This document shows, in pieces, positions 33,811 to 41,800 of a stretch of 64,000 nt of DNA. Source of the stretch: Kitasatospora purpeofusca (GTDB lineage Bacteria > Actinomycetota > Actinomycetes > Streptomycetales > Streptomycetaceae); the NCBI RefSeq assembly GCF_000718025.1, contig NZ_JODS01000011.1, positions 186,001-250,000 on the forward strand, read 5' to 3'. How positions within the stretch are numbered: the stretch's first letter is position 1; each line of letters begins with the position of its first letter. The notes beneath the pieces were generated by a model, which saw only the letters and a program-made list of their open reading frames with translations, did not search any database and was not told where the DNA came from. A program made the translations under genes and the position numbers.

Positions 33811-36417
33811 TTGTTCGACGCGCTGTCCGATGCTCTCGCCGACGAGCAGTTCTTCGCTCCGCTGGGCACGATGGCCGACCCCGGCCGGCGCTTCGTGCCC
33901 GCCCGGGTCGCGGTCGGCTGGCGCGGGAGCGAGCGGGGCATCTGGACCGCGTGGAGCGCTCGCGGGGTGCGCCGGGCCGAGCAGGGCTGGAAGATCCACG
34001 TATCGGCGCGCCCGGAGCGGGCCCAGCACGTCCTCGACGCGGTGGCGGACATCTGCTTCGCCGAGGAGGTGCCGTTCAAGCACGTGTCGGCGCACTTCTT
34101 CTTCCTCGCCCTCCACCACAAGCACGGCGCCCGGTCCCAGGCCGGCAAGTTCTGCGCCGTGTACCCGCCGGACACCTCCGTCGCCGCGCGGCTGCTGGAC
34201 CTGCTCGCCGAGGCCCTGCACGGCGAGGACGGCGCCTACGTCCTCAGCGACCGCCGCTACCGGGACTCCCGGACCGTCCACTACCGCTACGGCGCGTTCG
34301 GCCCCCGCAGCCGGCTGCTGCCCGACGGCACCGCGCAGGCGCTGCTGACCGACGGGCACGGGCACGACGTGCCGGACCGGCGGCTGCCGTACTTCGTGCT
34401 GCCCGAGGGCGTCAGCGACCCGTTCGTCGCCGAGGAGCCGGCCCCGCACCGCGGCACGATCCGCATCCGCGACTACGAGATCGTCAAGGTGCTGCAGCCG
34501 AGCAACGCCGGCGGCGCCTACCGGGCGCGGGACACCCGCACCGGGCAGCTCGTCCTCGTCAAGGAGGCGCGCCCGCACAACGGCTACACCTGGGACGGCG
34601 TCAGCGCCCAGGAGCGGCTGCGCCGGGAGTTCGACACCCTGACCGCCGTGCACGCGGCGACGGAGGGTGTGTGCCCGCGGCCGCTGGAGCGGTTCACGGA
34701 ATGGGAGCACGACTTCCTCGTCATGGAGTACGTCGAGGGGCTGCCGCTGGTGACGTGGATCAACCGCTCGTCGCCCGTCCTGCTGGCCGACCGGCCCGCC
34801 GCGGACTTCGACCGCTACCACGCCGCCTGCCGGCGCATCCTCGCCTCGCTCGACGAGGCCCTGGATCAACTCCACGCGCTGGGGCTGCGGTTCGGCGACG
34901 TCAGCCCCGGGAACGTCATCGTCACGCCCGCCGGGGACGCCAGGCTCGTCGACTTCGAGTCCGCGACCGCGCTGGAGGCCCGCCCGGCCCGGATGGGCAC
35001 CCCGGGCTTCGCGCCGCCCCCGGCCGTGACCGCCGGGCACCGCGCCGACCCGCTCCTCGCGGACCGCTACGGCCTGTCGGCCCTCGCGCTCACCCTGCTG
35101 GCGCCCTTCCACAACGCCCCTCAACTGACGGCGGCCAACTTCGCCCTGCTGCGACGCGACCTGGCGGCCGGGGCACCGGTTCCGCACGACCTGTGGCAGC
35201 GGGCCACCGCCTTCCGGCAACCCGCCGAGCAGCAGGAGTCGACGCTGCCCGACCCCGGCCAGGTGGACGCCGACCCGCTGGGCTGCCTGACCCTGCTGGC
35301 CGAGCGGACGGCTGCGGGACTGCTCGCCCTCGCCGACACTGAACGGCCCGACTGGGCCTTCCCTCCGTCGCCCCAGGCGTTCCGCACCAACACGGTGTGC
35401 GTGGCCTACGGAACGGCGGGTGTGGTGCACGCCCTGTGCCGGGCCGGCCTCCCCGTCCCGGAAGAGGTCCGCAAGCGCCTGCGCGAGGACGCGCTCGACG
35501 CGGCCGACACGCTGCCCCCCGGGCTCGCCGTCGGCGCGGCCGGCGTCGGACGGGTACTGGCCCGCACGGGACATCTCGACGAGGCGGTCGACCTGCTGCA
35601 CGCGGCCGAGCGCCACCCGCTGACGGCCACCACGACCACGCTGGCCGACGGACGGGCCGGGGTCGGTCTGGCCTGGCTCGCCCTGCACCGCCTCACCCGC
35701 GACCCGCGCCACCTGGAACGCGCGGCGGCCGCCGGCGACGCGATCCTGCGGCACGGCACGGACCTGGCTCCGACCCTCGGCGCCCACGACGCCCGCGGCC
35801 TGTTCCACGGCCGCTCCGGACTCGCGCTCTTCCTGCACCACCTCGCCGGCGAGACGGGGGAACAGCGCTACCTGTCAGCGGGACGCGCGCTGCTGCACGA
35901 GGAGCTGGACCGCGCGGTGGCGCTTCCCGACGGCTCCCTCTCCTTCGCCGACAACGCCGTGAACCGGCGCGTCATGCCGTACCTGGCGACCGGGTCGGCC
36001 GGCATCGGAACCGTCCTGGTGCGCTACGCCGCCACCGCGGACGAGCGCTTCCGCGCGGCCCTGCCCCGCGTCCTCGCCGACGCCCGCAAGGTCAGCGCGA
36101 TCCAGGCCGGCCTGCACGACGGCTTCGCCGGGCTGGTCTACCTGCTCGCCGAACACGCCGACCTCACCCAGCAGGACGCCGACCGCCAGGACGCGCTGCG
36201 GCTCGCGACCGGGCTCCTCAAGTACGCCGTCCCGCACGGCGACGGCGTCCGCTGGCTCGGCACGGGCTCGCTGCGCTTCAGCGCCGACGTGGCCAGCGGC
36301 AGCGCCGGAATCCTGCTGGCACTGCACCGAGCCCTCCACGGCCCGGGTGACGACTGGTTCACCCTGGATCCCATCCACCCCCGAGACACACAGGACAACG
36401 GAGGCAAGCACCCATGA
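33811..36417 (+). CDS. class III lanthipeptide synthetase (LanKC), 868 aa
   Basis: Three-domain enzyme that dehydrates Ser/Thr of a precursor peptide and helps cyclisation. N-terminal OspF-like lyase part (residues about 1-235) includes PFKHVSAHFFFLALHHKHG and the RYRDSRTVHYRYGAF motif. A protein-kinase-like domain follows (about 235-500): YRARDTRTGQLVLVKEARP with the ATP lysine, LRFGDVSPGNVIV as catalytic loop and LVDFESA as metal motif. The last 350 residues are a LanC-like cyclase with GLFHGRSGLALFLHH, YLATGSAGIGTVL and GLHDGFAGLVYLL; the zinc-binding Cys and His-Gly pattern of LanC/LanL is absent (GLFHGRS in place of W-C-H-G), which points to class III rather than class IV. The TTG start has GGAGGAG six bases upstream. 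The stop overlaps the precursor gene start. Confidence 0.9.
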   Translation: MFDALSDALADEQFFAPLGTMADPGRRFVPARVAVGWRGSERGIWTAWSARGVRRAEQGWKIHVSARPERAQHVLDAVADICFAEEVPFKHVSAHFFFLALHHKHGARSQAGKFCAVYPPDTSVAARLLDLLAEALHGEDGAYVLSDRRYRDSRTVHYRYGAFGPRSRLLPDGTAQALLTDGHGHDVPDRRLPYFVLPEGVSDPFVAEEPAPHRGTIRIRDYEIVKVLQPSNAGGAYRARDTRTGQLVLVKEARPHNGYTWDGVSAQERLRREFDTLTAVHAATEGVCPRPLERFTEWEHDFLVMEYVEGLPLVTWINRSSPVLLADRPAADFDRYHAACRRILASLDEALDQLHALGLRFGDVSPGNVIVTPAGDARLVDFESATALEARPARMGTPGFAPPPAVTAGHRADPLLADRYGLSALALTLLAPFHNAPQLTAANFALLRRDLAAGAPVPHDLWQRATAFRQPAEQQESTLPDPGQVDADPLGCLTLLAERTAAGLLALADTERPDWAFPPSPQAFRTNTVCVAYGTAGVVHALCRAGLPVPEEVRKRLREDALDAADTLPPGLAVGAAGVGRVLARTGHLDEAVDLLHAAERHPLTATTTTLADGRAGVGLAWLALHRLTRDPRHLERAAAAGDAILRHGTDLAPTLGAHDARGLFHGRSGLALFLHHLAGETGEQRYLSAGRALLHEELDRAVALPDGSLSFADNAVNRRVMPYLATGSAGIGTVLVRYAATADERFRAALPRVLADARKVSAIQAGLHDGFAGLVYLLAEHADLTQQDADRQDALRLATGLLKYAVPHGDGVRWLGTGSLRFSADVASGSAGILLALHRALHGPGDDWFTLDPIHPRDTQDNGGKHP

Positions 36418-36533
36418 CCGAGATCCTCGCCCTGCAGCAGTTGGAGCCCCAGAGCGACCAGACGGAGGAGGCGTACCCCTTCCCCTGCTTCAGCATCTAC
36501 GCCAGCTCGTTCGTCGACAACGACACGTTCTAG
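36414..36533 (+). CDS. class III lanthipeptide precursor peptide, 39 aa
   Basis: Too short for usual gene finders. ATG 36414 overlaps the synthetase stop (ATGA) and has GGAGG nine bases upstream. The leader MTEILALQQLEPQ carries the I-L-x-L-Q-x-L signature of class III leaders that the kinase domain recognises. The region after an acidic linker (SDQTEEA) is YPFPCFSIYASSFVDNDTF, which contains one Cys (position 25) and Ser27, Ser31, Ser32 and Thr38. Unusually the only Cys lies before the Ser residues, the reverse of the S-xx-S-xxx-C labionin pattern. It may therefore give a ring formed in the opposite direction, or only dehydrated residues. Function is inferred from the leader and the gene position. 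Confidence 0.85.
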   Translation: MTEILALQQLEPQSDQTEEAYPFPCFSIYASSFVDNDTF

Positions 36534-36554
36534 CCTTCGCATTCGGGCGGCCAC

Positions 36555-36582
36555 GGCCCGCCCGGCACCGGCCGGGCGGGCC
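36555..36582 (+). terminator. terminator after the lanthipeptide precursor
   Basis: A perfect 12-bp stem: GGCCCGCCCGGC (36555-36566), loop ACCG, GCCGGGCGGGCC (36571-36582), 22 bases after the precursor stop. It also faces the end of the oppositely oriented propeller gene at 36675. Confidence 0.85.
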
Positions 36583-36674
36583 GGGGCGCGGTGCCGCGCC
36601 CCCGCAGGTCCTCGCCACCGCGTGCGCCCGGGGTCGTGACCGCCGCCCGGCGGCCGCGACCCCGGGTGTGCCGG

Positions 36675-37826
36675 TCAGAAGCTGACGATCTGCAGGAAGG
36701 TCCCGGGGTTGTCGTTGTAGTTGGTACCGGTGACGTAGAAGGTATGGCCGTCGGGGCCGACGGTCAGGGTGGCGCCGTGTTCGAGGTCGAACTCGGCGAA
36801 GTCCTCCTTGGGCACGGGCCGGTTGGTGGCCGTGCTGTACGCGGCCACGGTCGGGCTCGGCAGGTTGGTCTGGATCAGGACGTACAGCCGGGTGCCGCGC
36901 GGGTTCATCGCGAGGCCGGCGATCTGGCGGAAGCCCGTGTTGAGGTCGATCGTGGCGGCGAGGGTGTCGGTGGTCAGGTCGATCACCTGGATCCGCCCCT
37001 CGGGCTTGGTCTGCGCGTACACCGTGGCCCCGTTCGGGGCGAGGACCAGGTCGTCGATGAACCCGGGCGAGGTGATGGTGCCGACGACGGCCGGGTGCGC
37101 CCCGGTGAGGTCGAGGCGGATCAGGCCCTCGGGGCTGGAGAGGTACCCGGTGGCGCCGCCCGGCCGCAGCACGAGGTCCCGGGGGTTCAACGTCGGCAGC
37201 GGCGTCTCACCGGTGAACGTGCGGGAGGCGGTGGAGAAGGTGAGCAGGCGCCCGGGCAGGAAGGCCGGGTTCGGCGGCGCGTCCAGGAACGGGCCGCCCT
37301 GGCCGACGTACGCCGTCGCCCCGTCCGGCGACACCGCCAGACTGTACGGCGAGCCGACCCGCCAGCCGTCCGGGTGGGGCTGCTCGGGCAGCGGCACGCT
37401 CGCCCGCACGGTGTTGGTGGTGGTGTCGAAGATGTTCAGGGTTCCCGCGCCGGTCAGATAGATGAGCCGGCCGTCCGGGGAGAAGGTCTTGGTGCCGCTC
37501 CAGTGCTCCGTGCCGATCGGGACATCGGCCAGTACGGCGCCGCTGCGGGTGTCGACGACACCGAGCCGATTGCCCGTCTGTGTCTCCTCGCCGATGTAGG
37601 CGCGCCGCCCGTCGCCGCTGATCAGGGCTCGCTGCGCCCAGTCGGTGCCGGGCAGTGGCACCAGTCGCTCCACACCGCCGACGGGGGGCTTGCCGCCCCC
37701 GGGTGACGGTGCGGCAGTGGCGCCGGTGGCGGTGGCGACGCCGGGGCCGACGAGAACGCCTGCCGCCACGAGCGCGGCCGCAAGCAGGGAAGCGGCCCAA
37801 CGGGCCACCGGTGGACGTGAGTTCAT
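36675..37826 (-). CDS. secreted YVTN-type beta-propeller protein, 383 aa
   Basis: Exported propeller. Signal peptide RWAASLLAAALVAAGVLVG with AAP-type cleavage around residue 40. Blade motifs of the YVTN kind: NRLGVVDTRSGAVLADVPIG, GTLNIFDTTTNTVRASVPL, IQVIDLTTDTLAATIDL and VAAYSTATNRPV, each preceded by FSPDGRLIYLTG or similar. The ATG at 37826 is used; upstream residues of the longer open frame have no signal-peptide character. It separates two peptide loci but points away from both, so no functional link can be shown. Confidence 0.85.
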   Translation of the reverse strand: MNSRPPVARWAASLLAAALVAAGVLVGPGVATATGATAAPSPGGGKPPVGGVERLVPLPGTDWAQRALISGDGRRAYIGEETQTGNRLGVVDTRSGAVLADVPIGTEHWSGTKTFSPDGRLIYLTGAGTLNIFDTTTNTVRASVPLPEQPHPDGWRVGSPYSLAVSPDGATAYVGQGGPFLDAPPNPAFLPGRLLTFSTASRTFTGETPLPTLNPRDLVLRPGGATGYLSSPEGLIRLDLTGAHPAVVGTITSPGFIDDLVLAPNGATVYAQTKPEGRIQVIDLTTDTLAATIDLNTGFRQIAGLAMNPRGTRLYVLIQTNLPSPTVAAYSTATNRPVPKEDFAEFDLEHGATLTVGPDGHTFYVTGTNYNDNPGTFLQIVSF

Positions 37827-37981
37827 GGAGCCAGCCTCTCTCCCGTGCCGGATGTGCGGACCTGCCACGAGGCTAGGGCATGAACATGTCGTTCCGGTTC
37901 GACGGACGCCCGCCGGGGCCCCGGTTCCCCGGACGGCGATTATCGGCCAGGGGTTTCGCGCCTTTGTCTGATGACCTGTCA

Positions 37982-38009
37982 TTGACACATGCTTGACCAT
38001 CGCTTTAAT
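37982..38009 (+). promoter_or_regulatory. near-consensus promoter of the GCIS peptide gene
   Basis: TTGACA at 37982-37987 and TTTAAT at 38004-38009, 16 bases apart, 57 bases before the peptide start. The -35 is a perfect sigma-70 hexamer and the -10 matches five of six positions. The whole 37940-38060 stretch is unusually AT-rich for the window. This suggests strong vegetative-type expression of the peptide. Confidence 0.65.
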
Positions 38010-38066
38010 GTCGCAGTGGCGGCGACGAACGCGCCGCCGGATTACCGGTATATCTCGGAGGTCCGA

Positions 38067-38216
38067 ATGGAACAGCTCATCAAGAAGATGACCCAGGACG
38101 ACAAGTGGAAGGGCTGGGTCGCCGCCAACTCCGGAAGCACCGCCAAGGACGGCTGCATCAGTGCGGCCCCCAAGTCCGGGTGCATCAGCGTGGCCAAGGC
38201 CGGCTGTATCTCCTGA
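38067..38216 (+). CDS. putative RiPP precursor peptide with three GCIS repeats, 49 aa
   Basis: Small peptide, ATG 38067 with CGGAG(G) seven bases upstream. The leader-like part is MEQLIKKMTQDDKWKGWV; the C-terminal part contains K-D-GCIS at 29-32, K-S-GCIS at 38-41 and K-A-GCIS at 46-49, ending exactly in Ser49. Thus three Cys and several Ser, each Cys flanked by Gly and Ile-Ser, with spacers AAPKS and VAKA. There is no signal peptide and no class III leader motif. Its own strong promoter and a following hairpin indicate that it is made in excess over the next genes. I do not recognise the family; precursor status is inferred from size, repeats and neighbours. Confidence 0.75.
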   Translation: MEQLIKKMTQDDKWKGWVAANSGSTAKDGCISAAPKSGCISVAKAGCIS

Positions 38217-38271
38217 CGCACCGAGCGGCACCTGACGGCACAGATCTGCCCTGAGCTGCGCCGACGAGGTT

Positions 38272-38300
38272 CGGGCCGGCCGGAACCCCCGGCCGGCCCG
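38272..38300 (+). terminator. hairpin between peptide gene and modifying operon (possible attenuator)
   Basis: CGGGCCGGCCGG (38272-38283), loop AACCC, CCGGCCGGCCCG (38289-38300), a perfect 12-bp stem. It sits between the peptide stop and the TTG of the adenylate-forming enzyme, so it would lower transcription of the operon relative to the peptide, a common arrangement in RiPP clusters. Confidence 0.75.
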
Positions 38301-38418
38301 GGCCTGCGGCGCGCCCTCGCCGACGCGTACCGCCCGCGTCGCCCGTGCCGGCACGCCGTCCGATCCCCTGCCCCGGGGCCGGAGAACCGGAGCCCCGGAC
38401 ACCGACCGGAGGTGACAT

Positions 38419-39675
38419 TTGAACGGCCAGCCGACCGCCGACGTGGTCGACCGGATCAAGGACATTCCCCTCTACCGCACCTCGATCGAGCAGGGTCATT
38501 TCCCGATTCTGGAAAAACCCGAGATCGCCCGCGGATTTCCCGACAACTGGATGACCCCGCAGCTGTCGGCCGCCCTCGCCGCCGGTGAGGCGGAGTTCGT
38601 GCTCTCCACCGGCACCAACCACGCCCGCATGCAGATCATCCGACCGCCCTACTTCCTACTGAAGTCCTACTACCGCCTGTGGAGCGAGCACCCCGACCTC
38701 GCCGACACCTGGCGGGAGGCCTGCAACCGGGTCTCCCTCACCACCGTCCTGGCCACCGAGCACGTCGCCCGCGTCAACGCCCGCAAGCGGGGCGAGGAAC
38801 CGGCGGCCGAACCGGACCTGCGGGACCGCCGGCTGGACGACCGCACCTTCTACCTCAACCTGCGGCTGGACCCGGACCACTGGCAGCGGGCCGACGTCGA
38901 ACGCATGCTCGCCGAGATCCGGGACGCCGCCCGTGCGCACCCGCGCGGCCGCTACCTCCTCGACTGCTCCTCCTCCCACCTCGCCCACCTGGTGCGCAAG
39001 GCCCGCGCCTGGGGCCTGTGGGAGGGGTTCCCGCCGCCGGCGGCCGTCGTCCACGCCTACGAGTACACGCCCGCGAACGTGGCCCGGTACCTGCGCGAGC
39101 ACTTCGACTGCCCGATCGTCGACCTGTTCGGCAGCACCGAACTCGGCTACCTCTACTACAGCGACCGCGACGGCCACTACCGGCCCTACCTGCACGACAT
39201 GAGCGTCGAACTTCAGCCCGTCGCCCCCGGCAGCACCATCCACAGCCTCATCGTCACCAGCGTGCGCAATCCCTGCATGCCGCTGGTCCGCTACCGCTCG
39301 GGCGACTGCGTCCGCACCGCCGACGGCAGCACGGACCCGGAGCGCATCACCCGCTTCTGCGGCCGCGAGAAGGAGTTGCTCGCCACCCCGCACGGCCCCC
39401 GCGCCCAGGGCGACCTCGACGAAGCCGTCAGCGCCGTCACCTCGCGGGTCTTCCTCACCCGCCTGCACCTCGAGGAGCCGGACGGGGCCGTCCTGCGCTG
39501 CACCACCTTCGACGCCGCCCCGCTCACCCCGGCCGAGAGCGAGGCCCTGGCCGACGCCGCCGGCGAACTCACCGGCCGGCGCTGCCGCGTGGAACACCAC
39601 GACCACCTGCCTGTCGGCGCCTCCGGCAAGTACGCCTGGCTCGCCGCGTCCCCGTTCGCTGGAGGTTCCCGATGA
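38419..39675 (+). CDS. PaaK-like adenylate-forming enzyme, 418 aa
   Basis: Member of the ANL superfamily related to phenylacetate-CoA ligase and CapK-type proteins, which activate a carboxylate as an acyl-AMP. The P-loop-like STGTNHARMQI is at residues 63-73, the A5 motif VDLFGSTELGYLYYS at 234-248, RYRSGDCV at 291-298 and the catalytic lysine region VGASGKYAWL near 402-411. Length is 20 residues below PaaK proper. The start TTG 38419 has GGAGG six bases upstream. Its stop overlaps the next gene (ATGA). In this context it could activate the peptide C-terminus (Ser49) or a small acid attached to the peptide; neither is shown by the sequence. Confidence 0.85.
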   Translation: MNGQPTADVVDRIKDIPLYRTSIEQGHFPILEKPEIARGFPDNWMTPQLSAALAAGEAEFVLSTGTNHARMQIIRPPYFLLKSYYRLWSEHPDLADTWREACNRVSLTTVLATEHVARVNARKRGEEPAAEPDLRDRRLDDRTFYLNLRLDPDHWQRADVERMLAEIRDAARAHPRGRYLLDCSSSHLAHLVRKARAWGLWEGFPPPAAVVHAYEYTPANVARYLREHFDCPIVDLFGSTELGYLYYSDRDGHYRPYLHDMSVELQPVAPGSTIHSLIVTSVRNPCMPLVRYRSGDCVRTADGSTDPERITRFCGREKELLATPHGPRAQGDLDEAVSAVTSRVFLTRLHLEEPDGAVLRCTTFDAAPLTPAESEALADAAGELTGRRCRVEHHDHLPVGASGKYAWLAASPFAGGSR

Positions 39676-40196
39676 CCACCCGGTCCGAGCCGCAGGGCCG
39701 TGTCACGGTCACAGACCTCGAAGAACTGCTCGGCGAGGACCTCCACGCCGAGGTGGTCGCCTACACCGTCACCCGCACCGGCTGCGCACCCGCCGACGCC
39801 GAACGCCAGGTCACCGAGTGCCTGCGCTACCTCTACCTCGTCTCCCGGCACCGCGAGGAACTCGCCGGCCTCTTCCTTCCCGTCGAGCAGCACATCGACG
39901 AGATCTGGCACTACCTCATCCTGCAGACCCGCGAGTACCGCGCGCTGTGCGAGGAGCGCCTGCCCGGCCGGTTCTTCGTCCACCACCGCGGCATCCCGTA
40001 CGAGTCCTACCAGGAGGAACCCGGCCGCCGGCAGGCCGCCGAGGAGGCGCTGCGCTGGATCCCGCTCTACTGCCGCGCCTTCGGCCCCTTCGACGAGGGT
40101 GCGCTCCCCCACTGGACCATCGTCCGCTACCTCCACGAGCAGTTGGACATGTCGCTGGAGGAGATCTCTGCGCTGAGCCCCCTGGCGTCCCCGTGA
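39672..40196 (+). CDS. GRDP/DUF1399-like protein, 174 aa
   Basis: Soluble protein with the hallmark of the glycine-rich-domain-containing-protein-like family: VEQHIDEIWHYLILQTREYRALC with the D-E-I-W-H motif at residues 76-80, then Cys93 and FVHH at 102-105. These residues (Asp, His, Cys, His-His) could bind a metal. The N-terminus VTVTDLEELLGEDLHAEVV is helical. It overlaps the adenylate-forming enzyme gene by 4 bases and the MFS gene by 4 bases, so all three are made together. The role of this family in bacteria is not known to me; association with a peptide gene is unusual. Confidence 0.75.
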   Translation: MTTRSEPQGRVTVTDLEELLGEDLHAEVVAYTVTRTGCAPADAERQVTECLRYLYLVSRHREELAGLFLPVEQHIDEIWHYLILQTREYRALCEERLPGRFFVHHRGIPYESYQEEPGRRQAAEEALRWIPLYCRAFGPFDEGALPHWTIVRYLHEQLDMSLEEISALSPLASP

Positions 40197-41530
40197 GCGC
40201 CACCCCGGTGGGCGGCGTCGCCCGCCGCCCACCGGGGCGTCCAGGGCCGCCGGAAGCACCGGAGGCGCCAGAGGCCCCCGAACAGCGGCGGATCCTGGCC
40301 GTCCTGGTCGCATCTCAGCTGGTCAGCGGCGCCGGACTCACCGCCGGCATCGTCGTCGGTGCCCTGCTGGCCGAGCAGATGCTCGGCTCCACCGGACTCG
40401 CCGGTATCCCCACCGCCCTGTTCACCGGCGGATCCATGCTCGGCGCCCTCGTCGTCGGCCGGCTGTGCCAGCGGCGCGGACGCCGCCCCGGCCTCGGCGC
40501 CGGCTACGCGATCGGCGCCCTGGGCAGCGTCGGCGTGGTCGCCGCCGTGGCCCTGGACCAGGTCGCGCTGCTGCTGCCCTCGCTCCTGGTCTACGGCGCC
40601 GGCACCGCCACCAACCTCCTCGCCCGCTACGCCGGAGCGGACCTCGCCGCACCGCACCGCCGCGCCCGCGCCCTGAGCCGCGTCCTGCTCGCCGCCACCC
40701 TCGGCGCGGTCGCCGGCCCCAACCTCGTCCCGCTCACCGGCGACATCGCCCATGCTTGGGGCATCCCCCCGCTGGCCGGACCGTTCCTGCTCGCCGCCCT
40801 CGGCTACACGGTGGCCGCCGTCCTGCTCACCGCGCTGCTGCGGCCCGACCCGCTCCACCTGGCCCGGGCCCGGCTCCCCCTCCCGGAGACCGACACGCCC
40901 GCCGACGCGGACGCCGGTGGCGGCTCCGACACCGGCGACAAGTCCGACCCGGTGCAGAAGCGCGCGGGCCGGCCACGAGGGCCGGGTGTCGCCACCGGCC
41001 TGTGGATCATGCTGCTCGGCCAGCTGCCCAAGGTCGCCCTCATGACGATGACGCCCGTCCACCTGGCCGCCAACGGCCACGGCACCGGCACGATCGGCCT
41101 GGTCGTCTCGCTCCACATCGCCGCGATGTTCCTGCCCTCCCCACTCACCGGCCTCCTGACGGACCGCCTCGGCGCCCTCCCCGTCGCCGCCGCCTCCGGC
41201 GTCCTCCTCTGCGCGGCCGCCCTGCTGGCCGCCACCGCGCCGGGCGACTCCGTGCCGCTCATCGCCCTCGCCCTCACCCTCGCCGGCATCGCCTGGAACC
41301 TCGGCCTGGTCAGCGGAACGGCCGTGATCACGGCCGCTCTGTCACCGGGGCGCGGCGCGAACACCCAGGGGCTGGCCGACGTCGGCCTCGCCGTCGCGGG
41401 CAGCACCGGCGCCCTGCTCTCGGGCCCGGCCGTCACGGCCGGCGGCTACGCCACCCTGGCCCTCGCCTGCGCGCTGGCAGCCCTCCTGGTCACGCCGCTG
41501 GCTCTGCGGGCGGCCCGGACCCGGGCGTGA
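40193..41530 (+). CDS. MFS transporter, probable peptide-product exporter, 445 aa
   Basis: Twelve-helix MFS protein. GTG 40193 overlaps the previous stop (GTGA). A short Pro/Glu-rich N-terminus (EAPEAPEAPE) precedes helix 1, ILAVLVASQLVSGAGLTAGI. The motif A-like loop is GRLCQRRGRRPGLGAGYAIG and the second-half loop is GLLTDRLGALPVAAASG. A charged linker rich in Asp and Gly (residues about 230-250) separates the halves. Given strict coupling to the adenylate-forming and GRDP-like genes, export of the modified peptide or of a small product is the simplest role. A terminator follows at 41567. Confidence 0.88.
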   Translation: MSATPVGGVARRPPGRPGPPEAPEAPEAPEQRRILAVLVASQLVSGAGLTAGIVVGALLAEQMLGSTGLAGIPTALFTGGSMLGALVVGRLCQRRGRRPGLGAGYAIGALGSVGVVAAVALDQVALLLPSLLVYGAGTATNLLARYAGADLAAPHRRARALSRVLLAATLGAVAGPNLVPLTGDIAHAWGIPPLAGPFLLAALGYTVAAVLLTALLRPDPLHLARARLPLPETDTPADADAGGGSDTGDKSDPVQKRAGRPRGPGVATGLWIMLLGQLPKVALMTMTPVHLAANGHGTGTIGLVVSLHIAAMFLPSPLTGLLTDRLGALPVAAASGVLLCAAALLAATAPGDSVPLIALALTLAGIAWNLGLVSGTAVITAALSPGRGANTQGLADVGLAVAGSTGALLSGPAVTAGGYATLALACALAALLVTPLALRAARTRA

Positions 41531-41566
41531 TCCGGAGGGAGCCGCACCGGCCGGGCACTCCGTCCG

Positions 41567-41588
41567 GCGCCCGTCCCGTCACGGGCGC
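41567..41588 (+). terminator. terminator of the GCIS operon
   Basis: GCGCCCGT (41567-41574), loop CCCGTC, ACGGGCGC (41581-41588), a perfect 8-bp stem 36 bases after the MFS stop. The remaining gap to 41800 contains GTCCCTCTCAGGGGCGATG and GTCCCTTAGGGGGAC repeats, perhaps regulatory, and no gene. Confidence 0.6.
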
Positions 41589-41800
41589 GGCGCTCGGCGA
41601 GCGTCCGGCTGCTGGTACCCGAGGTCGAGGCCCCGGCAGTGTCCCTCTCAGGGGCGATGAGGCTGGTCCCTTAGGGGGACGCACTGTTCGACGCTACCTG
41701 GGTTGGATCATGAAGCCATCCCGCAGCGGGACAGGTCGCGGGCAGGACGGATCCGAGACTGGAGGTGATCCCAGAGACCGAGTTCCTTTCAGGAGGCGGC

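Noticed and set aside
38067..38216. The GCIS peptide as a class III lanthipeptide precursor for the nearby LanKC
   Set aside because: The leader MEQLIKKMTQDDKW lacks the I/L-L-x-L-Q motif, and an adenylate-forming operon follows; kept as a separate pathway.
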